Of a stretch of 64,000 nucleotides of DNA, positions 43,275 through 52,271 are shown piece by piece. The DNA comes from a candidate division TA06 bacterium B3_TA06 (GTDB lineage: Bacteria > Hydrothermota > Tepidihabitantia > B3-TA06). Made by a program: the position numbers and the translations under genes. A model generated the notes under the pieces. It was given only the letters and a program-made list of their open reading frames with translations. It had not been told where the DNA came from and made no database searches. The stretch's first letter is position 1; each line of letters begins with the position of its first letter. The stretch spans positions 62,001 through 126,000 of the forward strand of contig NJBO01000004.1 of assembly GCA_005223075.1 (NCBI GenBank), given 5' to 3'.

Positions 43275-43355
43275 GGGGTCCCCACGAGGTCGCGAAGCAA
43301 AGACGTGGGGTAAATAAAGGGGGTCCCCGAGAAGTTACGTCGTAACTTCTCGGGG
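43275..43355 (+). repeat. Two GGGGTCCCC-family hairpins in tandem (copies 2 and 3)
   Basis: Copy 2 (43275-43310): GGGGTCCCC start, CCCCACG/CGTGGGG stem around 17 nt. Copy 3 (43321-43355): CCCCGAGAAGTTACG/CGTAACTTCTCGGGG, a perfect 15-bp stem around one T. Both begin with GGTCCCC but have different stems. They lie between the insertion sequence and the 3' end of tRNA-Glu (minus) and could act as its terminator. Confidence 0.65.
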
Positions 43356-43360
43356 CTTAA

Positions 43361-43435
43361 TAGCGCTATGGGGATTCGAACCCCAGTCTCCTGGCTGAGA
43401 ACCAGGTGTCCTAGGCCGGACTAGACGATAGCGCC
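43361..43435 (-). tRNA. tRNA-Glu (CTC)
   Basis: On the minus strand acceptor GGCGCTA pairs with TAGCGCT (first pair G-T), discriminator A. The anticodon stem CCTGG/CCAGG encloses TTCTCAG with anticodon CTC, and the T-arm has GGTTCGAAT. CCA is not encoded. Confidence 0.95.
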
Positions 43436-43444
43436 ACAAGGCCA

Positions 43445-43472
43445 ATTCTATCCACAAGGCTTGATTTGTCAA
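43445..43472 (-). promoter_or_regulatory. Promoter of tRNA-Glu
   Basis: Minus strand TTGACA (43472-43467), 16-bp spacer, TAGAAT (43450-43445), 9 nt before the tRNA. Confidence 0.75.
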
Positions 43473-43527
43473 GCTTAAGACCTATAGGGATGTGCAGTGG
43501 AAGATCGCGTGTTACGCTTGGACGGTC

Positions 43528-43555
43528 TTGACAACTGCCGAAAATTAATTATCTT
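43528..43555 (+). promoter_or_regulatory. Promoter of the PDZ-protein gene
   Basis: TTGACA at 43528-43533, 16-bp spacer, TATCTT at 43550-43555. The predicted leader is about 125 nt and contains an ACCGCC/GGCGGT hairpin (about 43644-43663) shortly before the AAGGAGG site, which could affect translation. Confidence 0.65.
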
Positions 43556-43687
43556 TAGGGGGCTTGCAAGATGCGTATTTTCGTGTAAACTCTTGAGTGT
43601 GGAATGCAGGTCGCTAATTTTATGGAGGAGATAAGTCGGATATACCGCCTTTGTGGTGGCGGTAGAAAGAAATTTTAAGGAGGCATC

Positions 43688-45172
43688 ATGAAGTTTGCGT
43701 GGAAACTCCTTCCACTTCTCCTTATCGCAGGGTTGTTCACTGTGGGTTACGCCGCGAAGCGAGGCGAACGTTCGAACGGACGACCCTCTGATGAACCCTT
43801 CTTATTGGTGGTTGGAATCGTTCCAGGCAGTATGGCCGATCAGGTGGGTATCAAGGAAGGCGATATCTTGCGTTCCTATGATGGGAACTGGGTCCAGTCC
43901 ATAGAGGAGCTGGAAGCGGTAAAGAAGCTGGCCGTGGATTCGGTCGAGGTTATCTTTGACCGCGGCGAGGAAACCCTGAGCTTCATCTTTCCTCCGGGTC
44001 AGATGGGACTCTACCTCGAGCAACAACTGCCTGAGCTTGAATACACGTCGGATGCGGTTCTGCTACAGGGAATAGGACCCTTGGATGAGAAAGAAGGGAT
44101 GAATAACTCATTTATTCTCTCGCTTGCCCGGACAGCGAACTACCTCAAGGATACGCTTGACTATACCATGCTAATGGGGCTTTCTGGGGCAGCTTTTCGT
44201 CTTCAGATGCACCATAACTGGGATATCTCGGCAGTTCTCGCTTCCGAAGGGTACCGCTGTGATCTTGTAGCCTTGGGGGCCTTGGGTTATGAGTACCGAT
44301 ACCTCGAGTTAGAGGAGAACATGCGCAACGTTGAAGCCGTGCGTGATGCTATAATCCAGACGGTTGATGCAGGTAGTCCTGTTATCGCCTTTCAGTTGGC
44401 GGCTTTCCCGGACTGGGGTATAATAACCGGGTACCAGAAGTCCGGACGAGAGTTCCTTGTCCGGGTCTACGAGAGTAAACGTACAGGCTACACGCTGGCC
44501 GAGGCCTTTCCCAAAAAGGTTTATCTTATTGAGGGACGCGATGTTCCCCCGACCCTAATGGAAGCCATCATCCGTTCCTTCGCGATAGCTCAGGAGGTTC
44601 TTGAGACCGAGCGCATCGGGGACTACTACTGTGGCCTCGAGGTGATGAAGAATTGGATTCAGGCCCTTGAAACGGGTGCGTTCCATAACCTCAGAGCAGA
44701 GGACTTCAATCGCATCGTCGACGCCAACGCCTGGATGTACAAGCAGCTTGCCGAGGATCGTGACTTTGCCGCTGCATATCTTAAGCGGATAGCGCCTCAG
44801 TTCCCGGATATCCAGGATAAGCTCTTGGCTATTGCAGACCTTTATGCTACAGAGGCAGAGTACCTGAATCTAGCGTTCGCATCTGAAGAAGAGATGCCCG
44901 TTGTCTGGGCCACAGACCTGGAAAGCCAGTATGACTGGACTCCCCAGATGCGTATGCGCGAGATCAACTACCTGCGTTTTGCAAGAGTAAAGGAAGACGA
45001 AGCGCTCAAAATCTGGTGCGCGATCAACGCGATCTACAACCCTGAACCCGTAGAAGAAGAGGAAGCCACTGAGGAAGCCCCCCTACCCGAAGAGGAGCAG
45101 CCCGAAGAGCCGATTCAAGAGGAGGAGATACAACCCACCCAGCCTGAGAGGTTCCGCGGGGAGGCCCAGTAG
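43688..45172 (+). CDS. Secreted PDZ-domain protein with papain-like-fold region
   Basis: The 494-residue product has a signal peptide (PLLLIAGLFTVGYAA). A PDZ domain (about 35-105) carries GIVPGSMADQVGIKEGDILRSYDG. The following region (about 115-300) resembles C39/BtrH-type papain-like proteins (SAAFRLQMHHNW-like and AGSPVIAFQ segments, DWGIITGY), but I cannot point to a complete catalytic triad. The last 45 residues are an acidic Glu/Pro-rich tail. It stands alone with its own promoter and long leader. Function unknown. Confidence 0.65.
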   Translation: MKFAWKLLPLLLIAGLFTVGYAAKRGERSNGRPSDEPFLLVVGIVPGSMADQVGIKEGDILRSYDGNWVQSIEELEAVKKLAVDSVEVIFDRGEETLSFIFPPGQMGLYLEQQLPELEYTSDAVLLQGIGPLDEKEGMNNSFILSLARTANYLKDTLDYTMLMGLSGAAFRLQMHHNWDISAVLASEGYRCDLVALGALGYEYRYLELEENMRNVEAVRDAIIQTVDAGSPVIAFQLAAFPDWGIITGYQKSGREFLVRVYESKRTGYTLAEAFPKKVYLIEGRDVPPTLMEAIIRSFAIAQEVLETERIGDYYCGLEVMKNWIQALETGAFHNLRAEDFNRIVDANAWMYKQLAEDRDFAAAYLKRIAPQFPDIQDKLLAIADLYATEAEYLNLAFASEEEMPVVWATDLESQYDWTPQMRMREINYLRFARVKEDEALKIWCAINAIYNPEPVEEEEATEEAPLPEEEQPEEPIQEEEIQPTQPERFRGEAQ

Positions 45173-45223
45173 CAGCAGGGCCTGGCTTTTAAGTAATCCC
45201 TGTTTCGCTGACCACCGGGATCC

Positions 45224-46588
45224 ATGATGCCTCCTCCACGGTCACGAGATAAGCCGTTAAGTGTCGTCAACCTGAAGAATGCAGGGCTGGGCACGATTAT
45301 CTTTGTGGCCTGGCCGGTTGCCCTGTCTACCCTTCTTACCCAGCTTATGACCATAGTGGACGCGTTCTGGATCGGTCGGTTGGGTTCAGTTGCTCTTGCC
45401 GCGGTGGGTGTAGCAGGCTCGGTATTCTGGGTTCTTGTCGCGCTTTCCCAGTTGACAAACGCACCTACGATGGCTTTCGTGGCCCGTTTCGCAGGAGCCA
45501 ACGACCGTTCTCAGGCCCAGGCTGCGCTCTTTCACGGCCTCCTCCTGGCCCTATCCCTAGGTGTGATTTTAGCCCTTGCTGGCGTCCCTTTGAGCAGGCC
45601 TATACTTTCCCTGTTCGGTGCCAGTCCGGAGGTGATGAAGGTGGGCACTCCTTACCTTGTGATCCTTTTTGTTATCCTGCCGTTTGTTTACTTTTCTGCT
45701 GCCTCCTTCACCGCTATGCAGGCAACAGGCGATACCCTTTCCCCGCTTCTCGTTTCCGCGGGCTCCAACGTTATTAACCTGGTGCTCGATCCCTTGTTGA
45801 TCTTCGGCTGGCTGGGTTTTCCCCGCTTGGGTGTGCTTGGGGCAGGAATCGCCACCGCTGTGGCTACCCTGTTCAACGTGATAGCAGCACTCATAATCCT
45901 GAGCAGAAGAGGCTTGCTTGGAGTGGTTCCACCACGGCTAGCGATTCTCGTCCGTTTCCTCAAGGTCGGCTTCTTTGCCATGATTCAGGGGATCACCAGG
46001 CCGTTGACCGGCATGGCGATGTTCTACATCATTGGTCTTTCCGGTGTTGTCGCTCAGGCCGCATTCACTGTGGGGCTTCGGATCATAGGCATCCCCTTTA
46101 TATTCCTCACAGGCCTTACGGTTGCCACCCAGTCCCTTGTGGGACAGTATCTAGGTGCTAGGAAACCTCTTGCGGCGTCACGCATCGTTCGTCTGAGCGG
46201 TCTATCCGGGTTCCTGCTGCAAGTCATTCTCTCGACACTTCTTTTCCTCGCCGCCGGTTGGCTCGTCGGCGTCTTTGCCCCGGGGCAGGATGAGGTGATA
46301 AAGGTCGGATCGGCTTACCTGCGGGTTTTGGCACCGTTCCTTTTGATCTTACCCTTCTCCATGGCGTGGTCCGGAGCTCAGTACGGTGCAGGACGAACCC
46401 TAGGCCCTGCCGTGGCCGCAGTGGCGGCAAACTGGATAGTCAAGCTTCCGTTGGCTTTCGTGTTAAGTCAAATAGTCGGGATGGATACCACAGGTGTCTG
46501 GCTGGCGATAGGCGCGTCCGTCGTGGTTGAGACCGCGGTTAACGGAGGATACTTCGCCTCAGGTAAATGGAAGAAGGGAGCGCTATGA
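45224..46588 (+). CDS. MATE-family efflux transporter
   Basis: The 454-residue membrane protein has about 12 hydrophobic segments in two similar halves. MATE-type motifs visible are ALPVALSTLLTQLMTI-like at the start, DAFWIGRLGSVALAAVGVAG, FTAMQATGDT and LDPLLIFGW, with VGQYLGARKP in the second half. It exports drugs or metabolites using an ion gradient; the substrate cannot be read. The ATG-ATG start at 45224 has no strong ribosome site. It overlaps the GNAT gene (ATGA). Confidence 0.92.
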   Translation: MMPPPRSRDKPLSVVNLKNAGLGTIIFVAWPVALSTLLTQLMTIVDAFWIGRLGSVALAAVGVAGSVFWVLVALSQLTNAPTMAFVARFAGANDRSQAQAALFHGLLLALSLGVILALAGVPLSRPILSLFGASPEVMKVGTPYLVILFVILPFVYFSAASFTAMQATGDTLSPLLVSAGSNVINLVLDPLLIFGWLGFPRLGVLGAGIATAVATLFNVIAALIILSRRGLLGVVPPRLAILVRFLKVGFFAMIQGITRPLTGMAMFYIIGLSGVVAQAAFTVGLRIIGIPFIFLTGLTVATQSLVGQYLGARKPLAASRIVRLSGLSGFLLQVILSTLLFLAAGWLVGVFAPGQDEVIKVGSAYLRVLAPFLLILPFSMAWSGAQYGAGRTLGPAVAAVAANWIVKLPLAFVLSQIVGMDTTGVWLAIGASVVVETAVNGGYFASGKWKKGAL

Positions 46589-47457
46589 TAAAACTTCGCG
46601 AGGCGACTTTCAAGGATCGTGATGGAATCCTGAGGATAGCATCCGCCACCTGGGAGGGTTGGGACTACGTTCCCCTCTACCTTGATGAGTGGATAAAGGA
46701 GGGCGGACTCTACGTTGCCGAGATTGAAGGGGAGATAGTCGGTATCACCAAGACCACGGAGCTATCTCCTGGAGAGATCTGGCTAGAAGCCATACGCGTA
46801 GCCGAGGAACATCGCAGAAAGGGCCTGGGACGCGAGATTGCCGAGGAGCAGTTAAGGCTGGCACTTGCCGCAAGCCCCAAGAGCATAAGGCTTTCCACCG
46901 CCGACGTCAACACCGCAAGCCTTGCGATAATACATCACCTTGGATTCCAGGAGTACGTGGTCTTTGATTACTTCGAGCAGAGGGAGCCTTTAGGTACATT
47001 GCGGAAAGTAGAGTTAGATGAAAAGGAGTTCCTCGCCGGTGCAGAGGTCACCGAGAAGGCCTGGGCACTCGTCCGATCCAGCGAAGAGTTTGTCGCCTCA
47101 AAGGGACTCTTGCCCCATACCTGGAAGTTCCGTAATTTCACAGAAGAGCTTTTCCGTTCCCTCCTGGAGGATGGGTTGGTTTACGTGACCCCTGAAGTCG
47201 GTGGAGTGCTGGTTCTTATGAGGAACCGCTATACGCCTGAAAGTCGAGAGATTGCGTTTCTTGAGGGCGATGAGCGCTCCCTTGAGATATTGAGCAAACT
47301 GGCTCAAGCGAAACTCGCCTCCCTACCGGATGGCGTGAGGTTCCTGGCCTTCGCAGCCAGTAAACGCAAGCACAAGATACTACAACACTTAGGTATGAAG
47401 TTCCACGAGCGTGTCAAGAAGGTATATGTGTTTGACTATCCTCTGGACAAGAAGTGA
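46585..47457 (+). CDS. GNAT acetyltransferase with C-terminal extra domain
   Basis: ATG 46585 overlaps the MATE stop and follows GGGAG. The 290-residue product has an N-terminal GNAT domain (about 1-135) with the acetyl-CoA loop VAEEHRRKGLGREIAEE and a typical NTASLAIIHHLGF segment. The second half (about 150-290) is a different alpha/beta domain, possibly a second degenerate GNAT fold. Acetyl-CoA-dependent N-acetylation of an unknown substrate is the likely activity. Confidence 0.85.
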   Translation: MIKLREATFKDRDGILRIASATWEGWDYVPLYLDEWIKEGGLYVAEIEGEIVGITKTTELSPGEIWLEAIRVAEEHRRKGLGREIAEEQLRLALAASPKSIRLSTADVNTASLAIIHHLGFQEYVVFDYFEQREPLGTLRKVELDEKEFLAGAEVTEKAWALVRSSEEFVASKGLLPHTWKFRNFTEELFRSLLEDGLVYVTPEVGGVLVLMRNRYTPESREIAFLEGDERSLEILSKLAQAKLASLPDGVRFLAFAASKRKHKILQHLGMKFHERVKKVYVFDYPLDKK

Positions 47458-47500
47458 TGAAGTCGTTGTGTGTCAATTGAGTCGAGCTCCTGCAGCCACC

Positions 47501-47528
47501 TTGACTTTGTTTGCTCTATTGGGATAAT
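47501..47528 (+). promoter_or_regulatory. Promoter abutting the lptE start codon
   Basis: TTGACT at 47501-47506, 16-bp spacer, GATAAT at 47523-47528, then 5 nt to ATG 47534. Predicts a leaderless transcript. Confidence 0.72.
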
Positions 47529-47533
47529 GAACA

Positions 47534-48007
47534 ATGCGTAAGATGGTGATCTTTGGAGCATTGCTGCTCGTGGGATGTTGTGGATACTCAACCCGCGCTC
47601 TCCTGCCTTCGTATCTTAAAACGATCTATATCTCCGATGTTGAGAACAAGACCCTGCGTCCCCTTCTTGCCGAGAACCTCAGGGACGGGGTTGTATTGGC
47701 CTTCACCCGAAGCGGTCGTCTGCGTGTTTCATCGGACGCCTCGGCCGATCTCGTTCTCAGGGTCAGTATCACCGGCTATAGACGCACCGCGGCTGTCTAC
47801 GATGCTTCGCGTAACGTATCCCAGTGGAAATACGAACTGCGCTTTGAAAGCCAGTGCCGGGATCAGGTAAAGAACACCGTACTTTGGGATGATAGAAAAA
47901 CCACCTCAGAGGTGCTTGACGCCGAGTTGGATGAGGAAGAGGGCATTCGGCAGCTGCTTGAGCGGGCAGCAGATGAGATCGTACGCAGCACACTGCTTGC
48001 ATGGTAG
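47534..48007 (+). CDS. lptE: LptE-like LPS-assembly lipoprotein
   Basis: The 157-residue product has a lipoprotein signal with lipobox LLVGC and the family pattern CGYSTRALLPSYLKTIYISDVENKT, which matches LptE. A later segment YRRTAAVYDASRNVSQWKY is also typical. LptE plugs the LptD barrel and helps insert lipopolysaccharide in the outer membrane. No other lpt genes are adjacent. The start codon lies at the predicted transcription start. Confidence 0.82.
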   Translation: MRKMVIFGALLLVGCCGYSTRALLPSYLKTIYISDVENKTLRPLLAENLRDGVVLAFTRSGRLRVSSDASADLVLRVSITGYRRTAAVYDASRNVSQWKYELRFESQCRDQVKNTVLWDDRKTTSEVLDAELDEEEGIRQLLERAADEIVRSTLLAW

Positions 48008-48138
48008 CCCAGGCCTTCAACGTTCAGATAGAGGAGTTGGTTACGTGCGGTGACGGGTTGGAGCATCTGGAGGCCGGTCGGGGCTGATATGTTCCCCAAG
48101 ACCGCTCATATTGAACTTGTGAGTCTCATGGAGATCGG

Positions 48139-49599
48139 ATGATTCTATTCAAAGATGCCTTGATCCACTCCCCACCGCGCAAATCCTTGCGAGCCGATCT
48201 TTTGGTTGAAGGCTCCAGGATTGCCAGGATCGGAAGGGTTGAATCCTCAGCCGACGCCGGGACTTACGAGAACAAGGTGCTCTTGCCTGGGTATATAGAT
48301 TCTCACATACATCTTCTTGAATACGGGTATTCGCTTGTCTTCCTTGACCTCCGGGAGATTCGTAGCAGAGAGGAGTTTTTTCCCTCGCTCTCATCGTATC
48401 TTCCCACTGCTCGCAAGCTTGGATTCCTTTACGCATTCAACTTGGCTCCGGAAAGGTTAAAGGAGACAGACTGGGAGCCACTTACGTCTGATCTTGACAA
48501 GATATCGAAAGATGTTCCAATTCTGATTCGCCGTGAGGACGGTCACTCCGTATATCTGAACAAGGCGGCGCGGCGCTGGTTGCTATATGATCAGCCCATC
48601 GAACACGCCAACGATCATCTCACCGGGCGATTCAATGAACTTGCGGTAGAACGCATGCAGGAACGTATTCCGCGTGATGTCAGGATCGAGGCTTTCATCA
48701 AGGCAGGAGCGGATCTCCTTGCTAAGGGGGTGACCGCTGCCGCGGTCATGATAGGCGATGAAGCGAGCCTTGGGGATGTGGAGATCATAAGATCAACAGG
48801 TGCGAGACTAGGCATAGAGGCCGCACTCTTTCCGCAGAATCGGGATGTCGGCAAGATATGCGATCTTGAACTTAGCCGTTTAGGGGGATGCATACTCATA
48901 GACGGCTCATTCGGCTCCCGCACCGCAGCGCTTCGCGAGCCGTACAGCGACGCACCCGGCAACCACGGCATCCTTTACTTCTCCCAGAAGGAGCTGGATG
49001 CGCTGGTGCACTGCGCTGAGGACGCCGGGCTGCAGATGACCTTCCATGCCATAGGGGACGAGGCGATCGGGCAGCTTTTAAGCGCCTACCAGAAGGTGAT
49101 AGAACCGGGCAACCCTAGAAGGCACCGCATAGAACACGCGGAGTTGCTTCCACCTGATCTTATAGAACGAGCGGCAAAACTTGGGGTTATCCTTGGTGTG
49201 CAGCCGATGTTCGAGGCTATCTGGGGGCAAGAGGGGGGGATGTATGCCGAGCGTCTGGGCGATCGCCTGCGCTGGACCAATCCTTACCGTTCTATCTTAG
49301 ATGCCGGTATCCGGATCGCCGCCGGTTCGGATGCACCCATAACTGCACCTGATCCAGCAGAGGGGATCAAGGCGTTTCTGAGCCATCCTATAGTTGAAGA
49401 ACGTATTACCCCAGAGGAAGCGGTTGCCGCCTACACCTATCATGGTGTCTACGCCATGCACCTTGAAGATCGCATCGGTTCGGTTAAGGAAGGCATGCAG
49501 GCCGACCTTCTGGTGTTCGATGAAGATCCGTTCGTCTCCCTCAATTTCCATCCCCAGGCGGTCATCCGCCGCGGTAAGTTGGTGGCTGGCTCTATCTAA
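48139..49599 (+). CDS. YtcJ-like amidohydrolase
   Basis: The 486-residue product has the amidohydrolase metal motifs LPGYIDSHIHLLEYG, FHAIGDEAIGQLL, RHRIEHAELLPP and IAAGSDAPITAPDPAEGI, with the composite beta-domain at both ends. The YtcJ/exoenzyme-regulatory group is predicted to hydrolyse amide-like bonds; the substrate is unknown. A GGAG site precedes the ATG. The 130 nt between lptE and this gene shows no clear promoter. It converges on the lipoprotein at 49596 with a 4-nt overlap. Confidence 0.9.
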   Translation: MILFKDALIHSPPRKSLRADLLVEGSRIARIGRVESSADAGTYENKVLLPGYIDSHIHLLEYGYSLVFLDLREIRSREEFFPSLSSYLPTARKLGFLYAFNLAPERLKETDWEPLTSDLDKISKDVPILIRREDGHSVYLNKAARRWLLYDQPIEHANDHLTGRFNELAVERMQERIPRDVRIEAFIKAGADLLAKGVTAAAVMIGDEASLGDVEIIRSTGARLGIEAALFPQNRDVGKICDLELSRLGGCILIDGSFGSRTAALREPYSDAPGNHGILYFSQKELDALVHCAEDAGLQMTFHAIGDEAIGQLLSAYQKVIEPGNPRRHRIEHAELLPPDLIERAAKLGVILGVQPMFEAIWGQEGGMYAERLGDRLRWTNPYRSILDAGIRIAAGSDAPITAPDPAEGIKAFLSHPIVEERITPEEAVAAYTYHGVYAMHLEDRIGSVKEGMQADLLVFDEDPFVSLNFHPQAVIRRGKLVAGSI

Positions 49600-50189
49600 G
49601 GGCTTACCTCCCAGCTGGCTTCCATAATTAACCCCTTCTCCAACACGTCGACAGTCCTGCACTCCCAAATCAAGGTGTCACCTTTCTGCCTTGTTGCGTT
49701 GTGCTTTATTATCCTGCCGGGAACCACTATCTTTTCTCGCCACATACCAGCATAAGAATCAGGATTGTATCCGATCAGTGTTTTGACGAGGGACTTCATT
49801 GATTTAATGTTGGCCCTTTCCTTACTCGAAAAGTAGGTTCTTGAAAGGTGGCAGCGGGCTGAGCCGGCCTCAGATTCCTCCTTGAGTATCAGGAGGCTCT
49901 CGTCTCCAAGCAGATTAGGGATGGCGCTTATACTGTCGAACCTGCCTTCAAGCCTATAGGCTCTGATGGTGTCCAGGGTGTCGACGGAAATGGCGGTTGT
50001 ATGCCAGCCCGCTCCAAAGGTATGGCCGGGCTCGAACCCTTCTATTTTGATTGGGACTTTTTTAGTGTAAGGTACATCAACTTTCATTTTGAGGGTGCCT
50101 CGGCCGTCAGGTTCAATCTTCATTACCGACGTATAGTTGAAACAGGCAGTCATCATGAGTACCGCTCCGGCTAGCAAAAGCTTTCGCAT
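49596..50189 (-). CDS. Putative lipoprotein
   Basis: The 197-residue product has a lipoprotein signal (MRKLLLAGAVLMMTAC, Cys 16). A beta-rich body begins with YTSVMKIEPDGRGTLKMKVD, the kind of opening seen in LppM-like/DUF3153 lipoproteins. It has no terminal membrane helix, so it is probably anchored only by lipid. AAAGGAGG precedes the ATG. It is divergent from the radical SAM gene across a 90-nt gap holding a palindrome. Confidence 0.65.
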   Translation of the reverse strand: MRKLLLAGAVLMMTACFNYTSVMKIEPDGRGTLKMKVDVPYTKKVPIKIEGFEPGHTFGAGWHTTAISVDTLDTIRAYRLEGRFDSISAIPNLLGDESLLILKEESEAGSARCHLSRTYFSSKERANIKSMKSLVKTLIGYNPDSYAGMWREKIVVPGRIIKHNATRQKGDTLIWECRTVDVLEKGLIMEASWEVSP

Positions 50190-50224
50190 CTATCCTCCTT
50201 TTCGCCTAACGATTCACAAGAAAG

Positions 50225-50273
50225 ACGCAACACTCTAAAGAAATGTTGCGTTCGGTGGCTTTCTTGTTACAAT
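50225..50273 (+). promoter_or_regulatory. Palindrome and promoter between divergent genes
   Basis: ACGCAACA (50225-50232) and TGTTGCGT (50244-50251) form an 8-bp inverted repeat with 11-bp spacing. The right arm contains TTGCGT (50246-50251), which with a 16-bp spacer and TACAAT (50268-50273) makes a promoter ending 6 nt before ATG 50280. The left arm gives a TTGCGT on the minus strand. Likely operator position for both genes. Confidence 0.55.
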
Positions 50274-50279
50274 TGCTTC

Positions 50280-51413
50280 ATGAACCTCAAGCGCGCCTTC
50301 GAGGAGATCGGTCTCTTCGCTAGGGGATTTGCGCCGGTGGCTAACCTTTCGGTAAATACCGTCTGCAACCAGCGATGTTTGATCTGTCAGCGATGGCAGA
50401 TGCACTGGCAGTCCGAGCAAGACAAGCTCACCCTGGACGAGATCAAAGACCTGGTCTACCAGCTGGTCAAGGATTTACATGTCAAGCGCTTCCGCATCAC
50501 CTCTACCGAGCCGCTGCTACGCAAGGATCTGCCTGAGATCGTGCGCTACATACGCAAATTCACCAGCTGCAACCTCATCACCAACGGTATGGCCATGACT
50601 CCTGAGCTTGCCCGTGAGCTGATCGGAGCCGGTATCTCCAAGGTGCGCTTCTCCATAGACGCGCCCAACGAGGTTAACGATACCCTGCGTGGGTTGAAAG
50701 GTTCCTGGGAGCGCTCGCGTCGGGGCGTGGAGATTCTTAAAGAGGCTAGGGAAGAGCTTGGCACACCGTATCCTTTGATAGACATCTACGCCGTTCTGAC
50801 CAAACTCAATATAGAGTTCATCCCTGATATGTACCGATTCGTTGCCTCCCAGGAACTTGACGGCCTTGCATTCGGGATAGTCTGGGAGAACACGGTTGAA
50901 GGTGTAGAGAGAACTGTCTGGAATGGCCGCAAGATCGCACGTTCCCACATGATTCCGGTTAGAGAATCACTCAAGCCTACCCCGGAACAAGTAGCATGGC
51001 TGAGGCAGGAGCTGGTCAGGATGGGGCTTATAACCAAGGGGGCCGAACAGGCCAAAAGGCTGGTGGAGCGGGTACTGGGGATAATGAGAGGCCGCCGCCT
51101 CTTCCGGTGTCCCTACCACTACTTTATCAACATCAATCCGGTGGGCAACTTCATCGCCTGCACCGTGATGGGCGGTTACTCGTTCGGAAACATCCGCTCC
51201 AAGAAGGCACGCGACATCTGGTTCAGCCGCCAGCACTACGAGTTCCTGACCAGGGTGGGGCGCGAGCCGTTTCCTGTGTGTCACGAGATATGCGAAGCCA
51301 AGGAGGAGCTCTACATCTCTTCCCTTAAGAGTGAGATACGCGGTTTGGCCATGTCCCTTTTATATCCTTTGAACTTGCGGTCGCTTCGCAATAAAAGCAG
51401 AAGCAGTCCCTAA
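50280..51413 (+). CDS. Radical SAM protein with C-terminal cysteine region
   Basis: The 377-residue product has the radical SAM cluster motif VCNQRCLICQRW (Cys29, Cys33, Cys36), then TEPLLRKDLPEIV and VRFSIDAPNEVNDTLRG. The C-terminal part has FRCPYHYFININPVGNFIACT and CHEICEAKEELY, a SPASM-like set of extra cysteines. Such enzymes modify peptides, cofactors or lipids; no adjacent precursor peptide is visible. The ATG lies 6 nt after a TACAAT box and no ribosome site is present, so it is predicted leaderless. Confidence 0.88.
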   Translation: MNLKRAFEEIGLFARGFAPVANLSVNTVCNQRCLICQRWQMHWQSEQDKLTLDEIKDLVYQLVKDLHVKRFRITSTEPLLRKDLPEIVRYIRKFTSCNLITNGMAMTPELARELIGAGISKVRFSIDAPNEVNDTLRGLKGSWERSRRGVEILKEAREELGTPYPLIDIYAVLTKLNIEFIPDMYRFVASQELDGLAFGIVWENTVEGVERTVWNGRKIARSHMIPVRESLKPTPEQVAWLRQELVRMGLITKGAEQAKRLVERVLGIMRGRRLFRCPYHYFININPVGNFIACTVMGGYSFGNIRSKKARDIWFSRQHYEFLTRVGREPFPVCHEICEAKEELYISSLKSEIRGLAMSLLYPLNLRSLRNKSRSSP

Positions 51414-52150
51414 TCCTCGATCAGCTCCCCCAGACTATGTATACAGAAATGAGGGCGAGGGAGGCCGTTATAGCAGGTGTCGCGGTTGGATGCATAAAGT
51501 ATGCTGCGGATACCTGACCGGCGCGCACCAAGGACGTCAAGCTCAAGCCGATCACCGATATGAGCCGTTTCCTTCGGCTCCGTATCCACGCGATCCAGCA
51601 GTATCCTAAACGCTTGAGGATTTGGCTTGCGTGGACCTATCTCGTCTGTGTAGAGGAGGTGGTCGAAGAAGGGGCTTAAGCCTTCGCGGTCCATGATCCG
51701 GCGGATTATGTGCCCGTGGGATGTATTCGAAAGTAATGCAAGTGTGCAGCCGCGGCGCTTGAGTTCGGCAAGCACCTCGATGGCTTGCGGTTCTGCAACA
51801 ATTGTTACTTTAAGCAGCGCCTCATCGAATGAGCGCAGAAGCTCCGAAAGGCCGCCTGCAATCTGCTTGCGAATACCTAACCGCGTGAGAAAACGGGATA
51901 CGACCTCACGGGAGGAGATCTCCATCTCGGTTTTTAGCCTCTCCGCCTCGCACTCCGCTCCTACATCCTGCAATGTGCATCCTATCTGGGATTTCGAGAT
52001 CTCAACACCGCGCTCCGCAAGTATTTGCTTAAACTCCTTCACCCTTATCTGGTCCTGACGCTTCCACTCTTCCTCGGTCTCATAACGGCCTATTGTGTAC
52101 CAGAAGTCGAAGGAGAGGGCCTTGATGCCTTGAAGTATCTCGTTCTCCAT
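51410..52150 (-). CDS. HAD-superfamily hydrolase
   Basis: The ATG at 52150 (246 residues) is preferred because a promoter ends 7 nt before it. An in-frame start farther upstream would add about 28 residues of unrelated sequence. Motif I is LSFDFWYTIG (catalytic Asp, with Trp in place of the second Asp), motif II ALLSNTSHG, and the acid motif lies in HIGDRLELDVLGARRSG. It resembles the phosphatase/haloacid-dehalogenase group. Its 3' end overlaps the radical SAM gene by 4 nt (convergent). Substrate unknown. Confidence 0.88.
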   Translation of the reverse strand: MENEILQGIKALSFDFWYTIGRYETEEEWKRQDQIRVKEFKQILAERGVEISKSQIGCTLQDVGAECEAERLKTEMEISSREVVSRFLTRLGIRKQIAGGLSELLRSFDEALLKVTIVAEPQAIEVLAELKRRGCTLALLSNTSHGHIIRRIMDREGLSPFFDHLLYTDEIGPRKPNPQAFRILLDRVDTEPKETAHIGDRLELDVLGARRSGIRSILYASNRDTCYNGLPRPHFCIHSLGELIED

Positions 52151-52157
52151 CAATTGA

Positions 52158-52185
52158 AGAATACCTGTAGGGGACCTTTTGTCAA
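52158..52185 (-). promoter_or_regulatory. Promoter abutting the HAD start codon
   Basis: Minus strand TTGACA (52185-52180), 16-bp spacer, TATTCT (52163-52158), 7 nt before ATG 52150. Confidence 0.7.
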
Positions 52186-52271
52186 TCAGAGCTGTGATGC
52201 TTGCGGAGTTAGTCCTCGCAATAGTAATCAACAAAAAGGGGATCTGAAGGTTCCAAAGGCCATAGGCAGGT

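Noticed and set aside
43275-43355. CRISPR-like repeats
   Set aside because: The repeated hairpins have different stems and no regular spacer; this is a hairpin family, not an array. I saw no CRISPR array or cas gene in the window.
48089-48141. Short ORF before the amidohydrolase as a leader peptide
   Set aside because: It is under 20 codons with no attenuator-like hairpins nearby; no support beyond an open frame.
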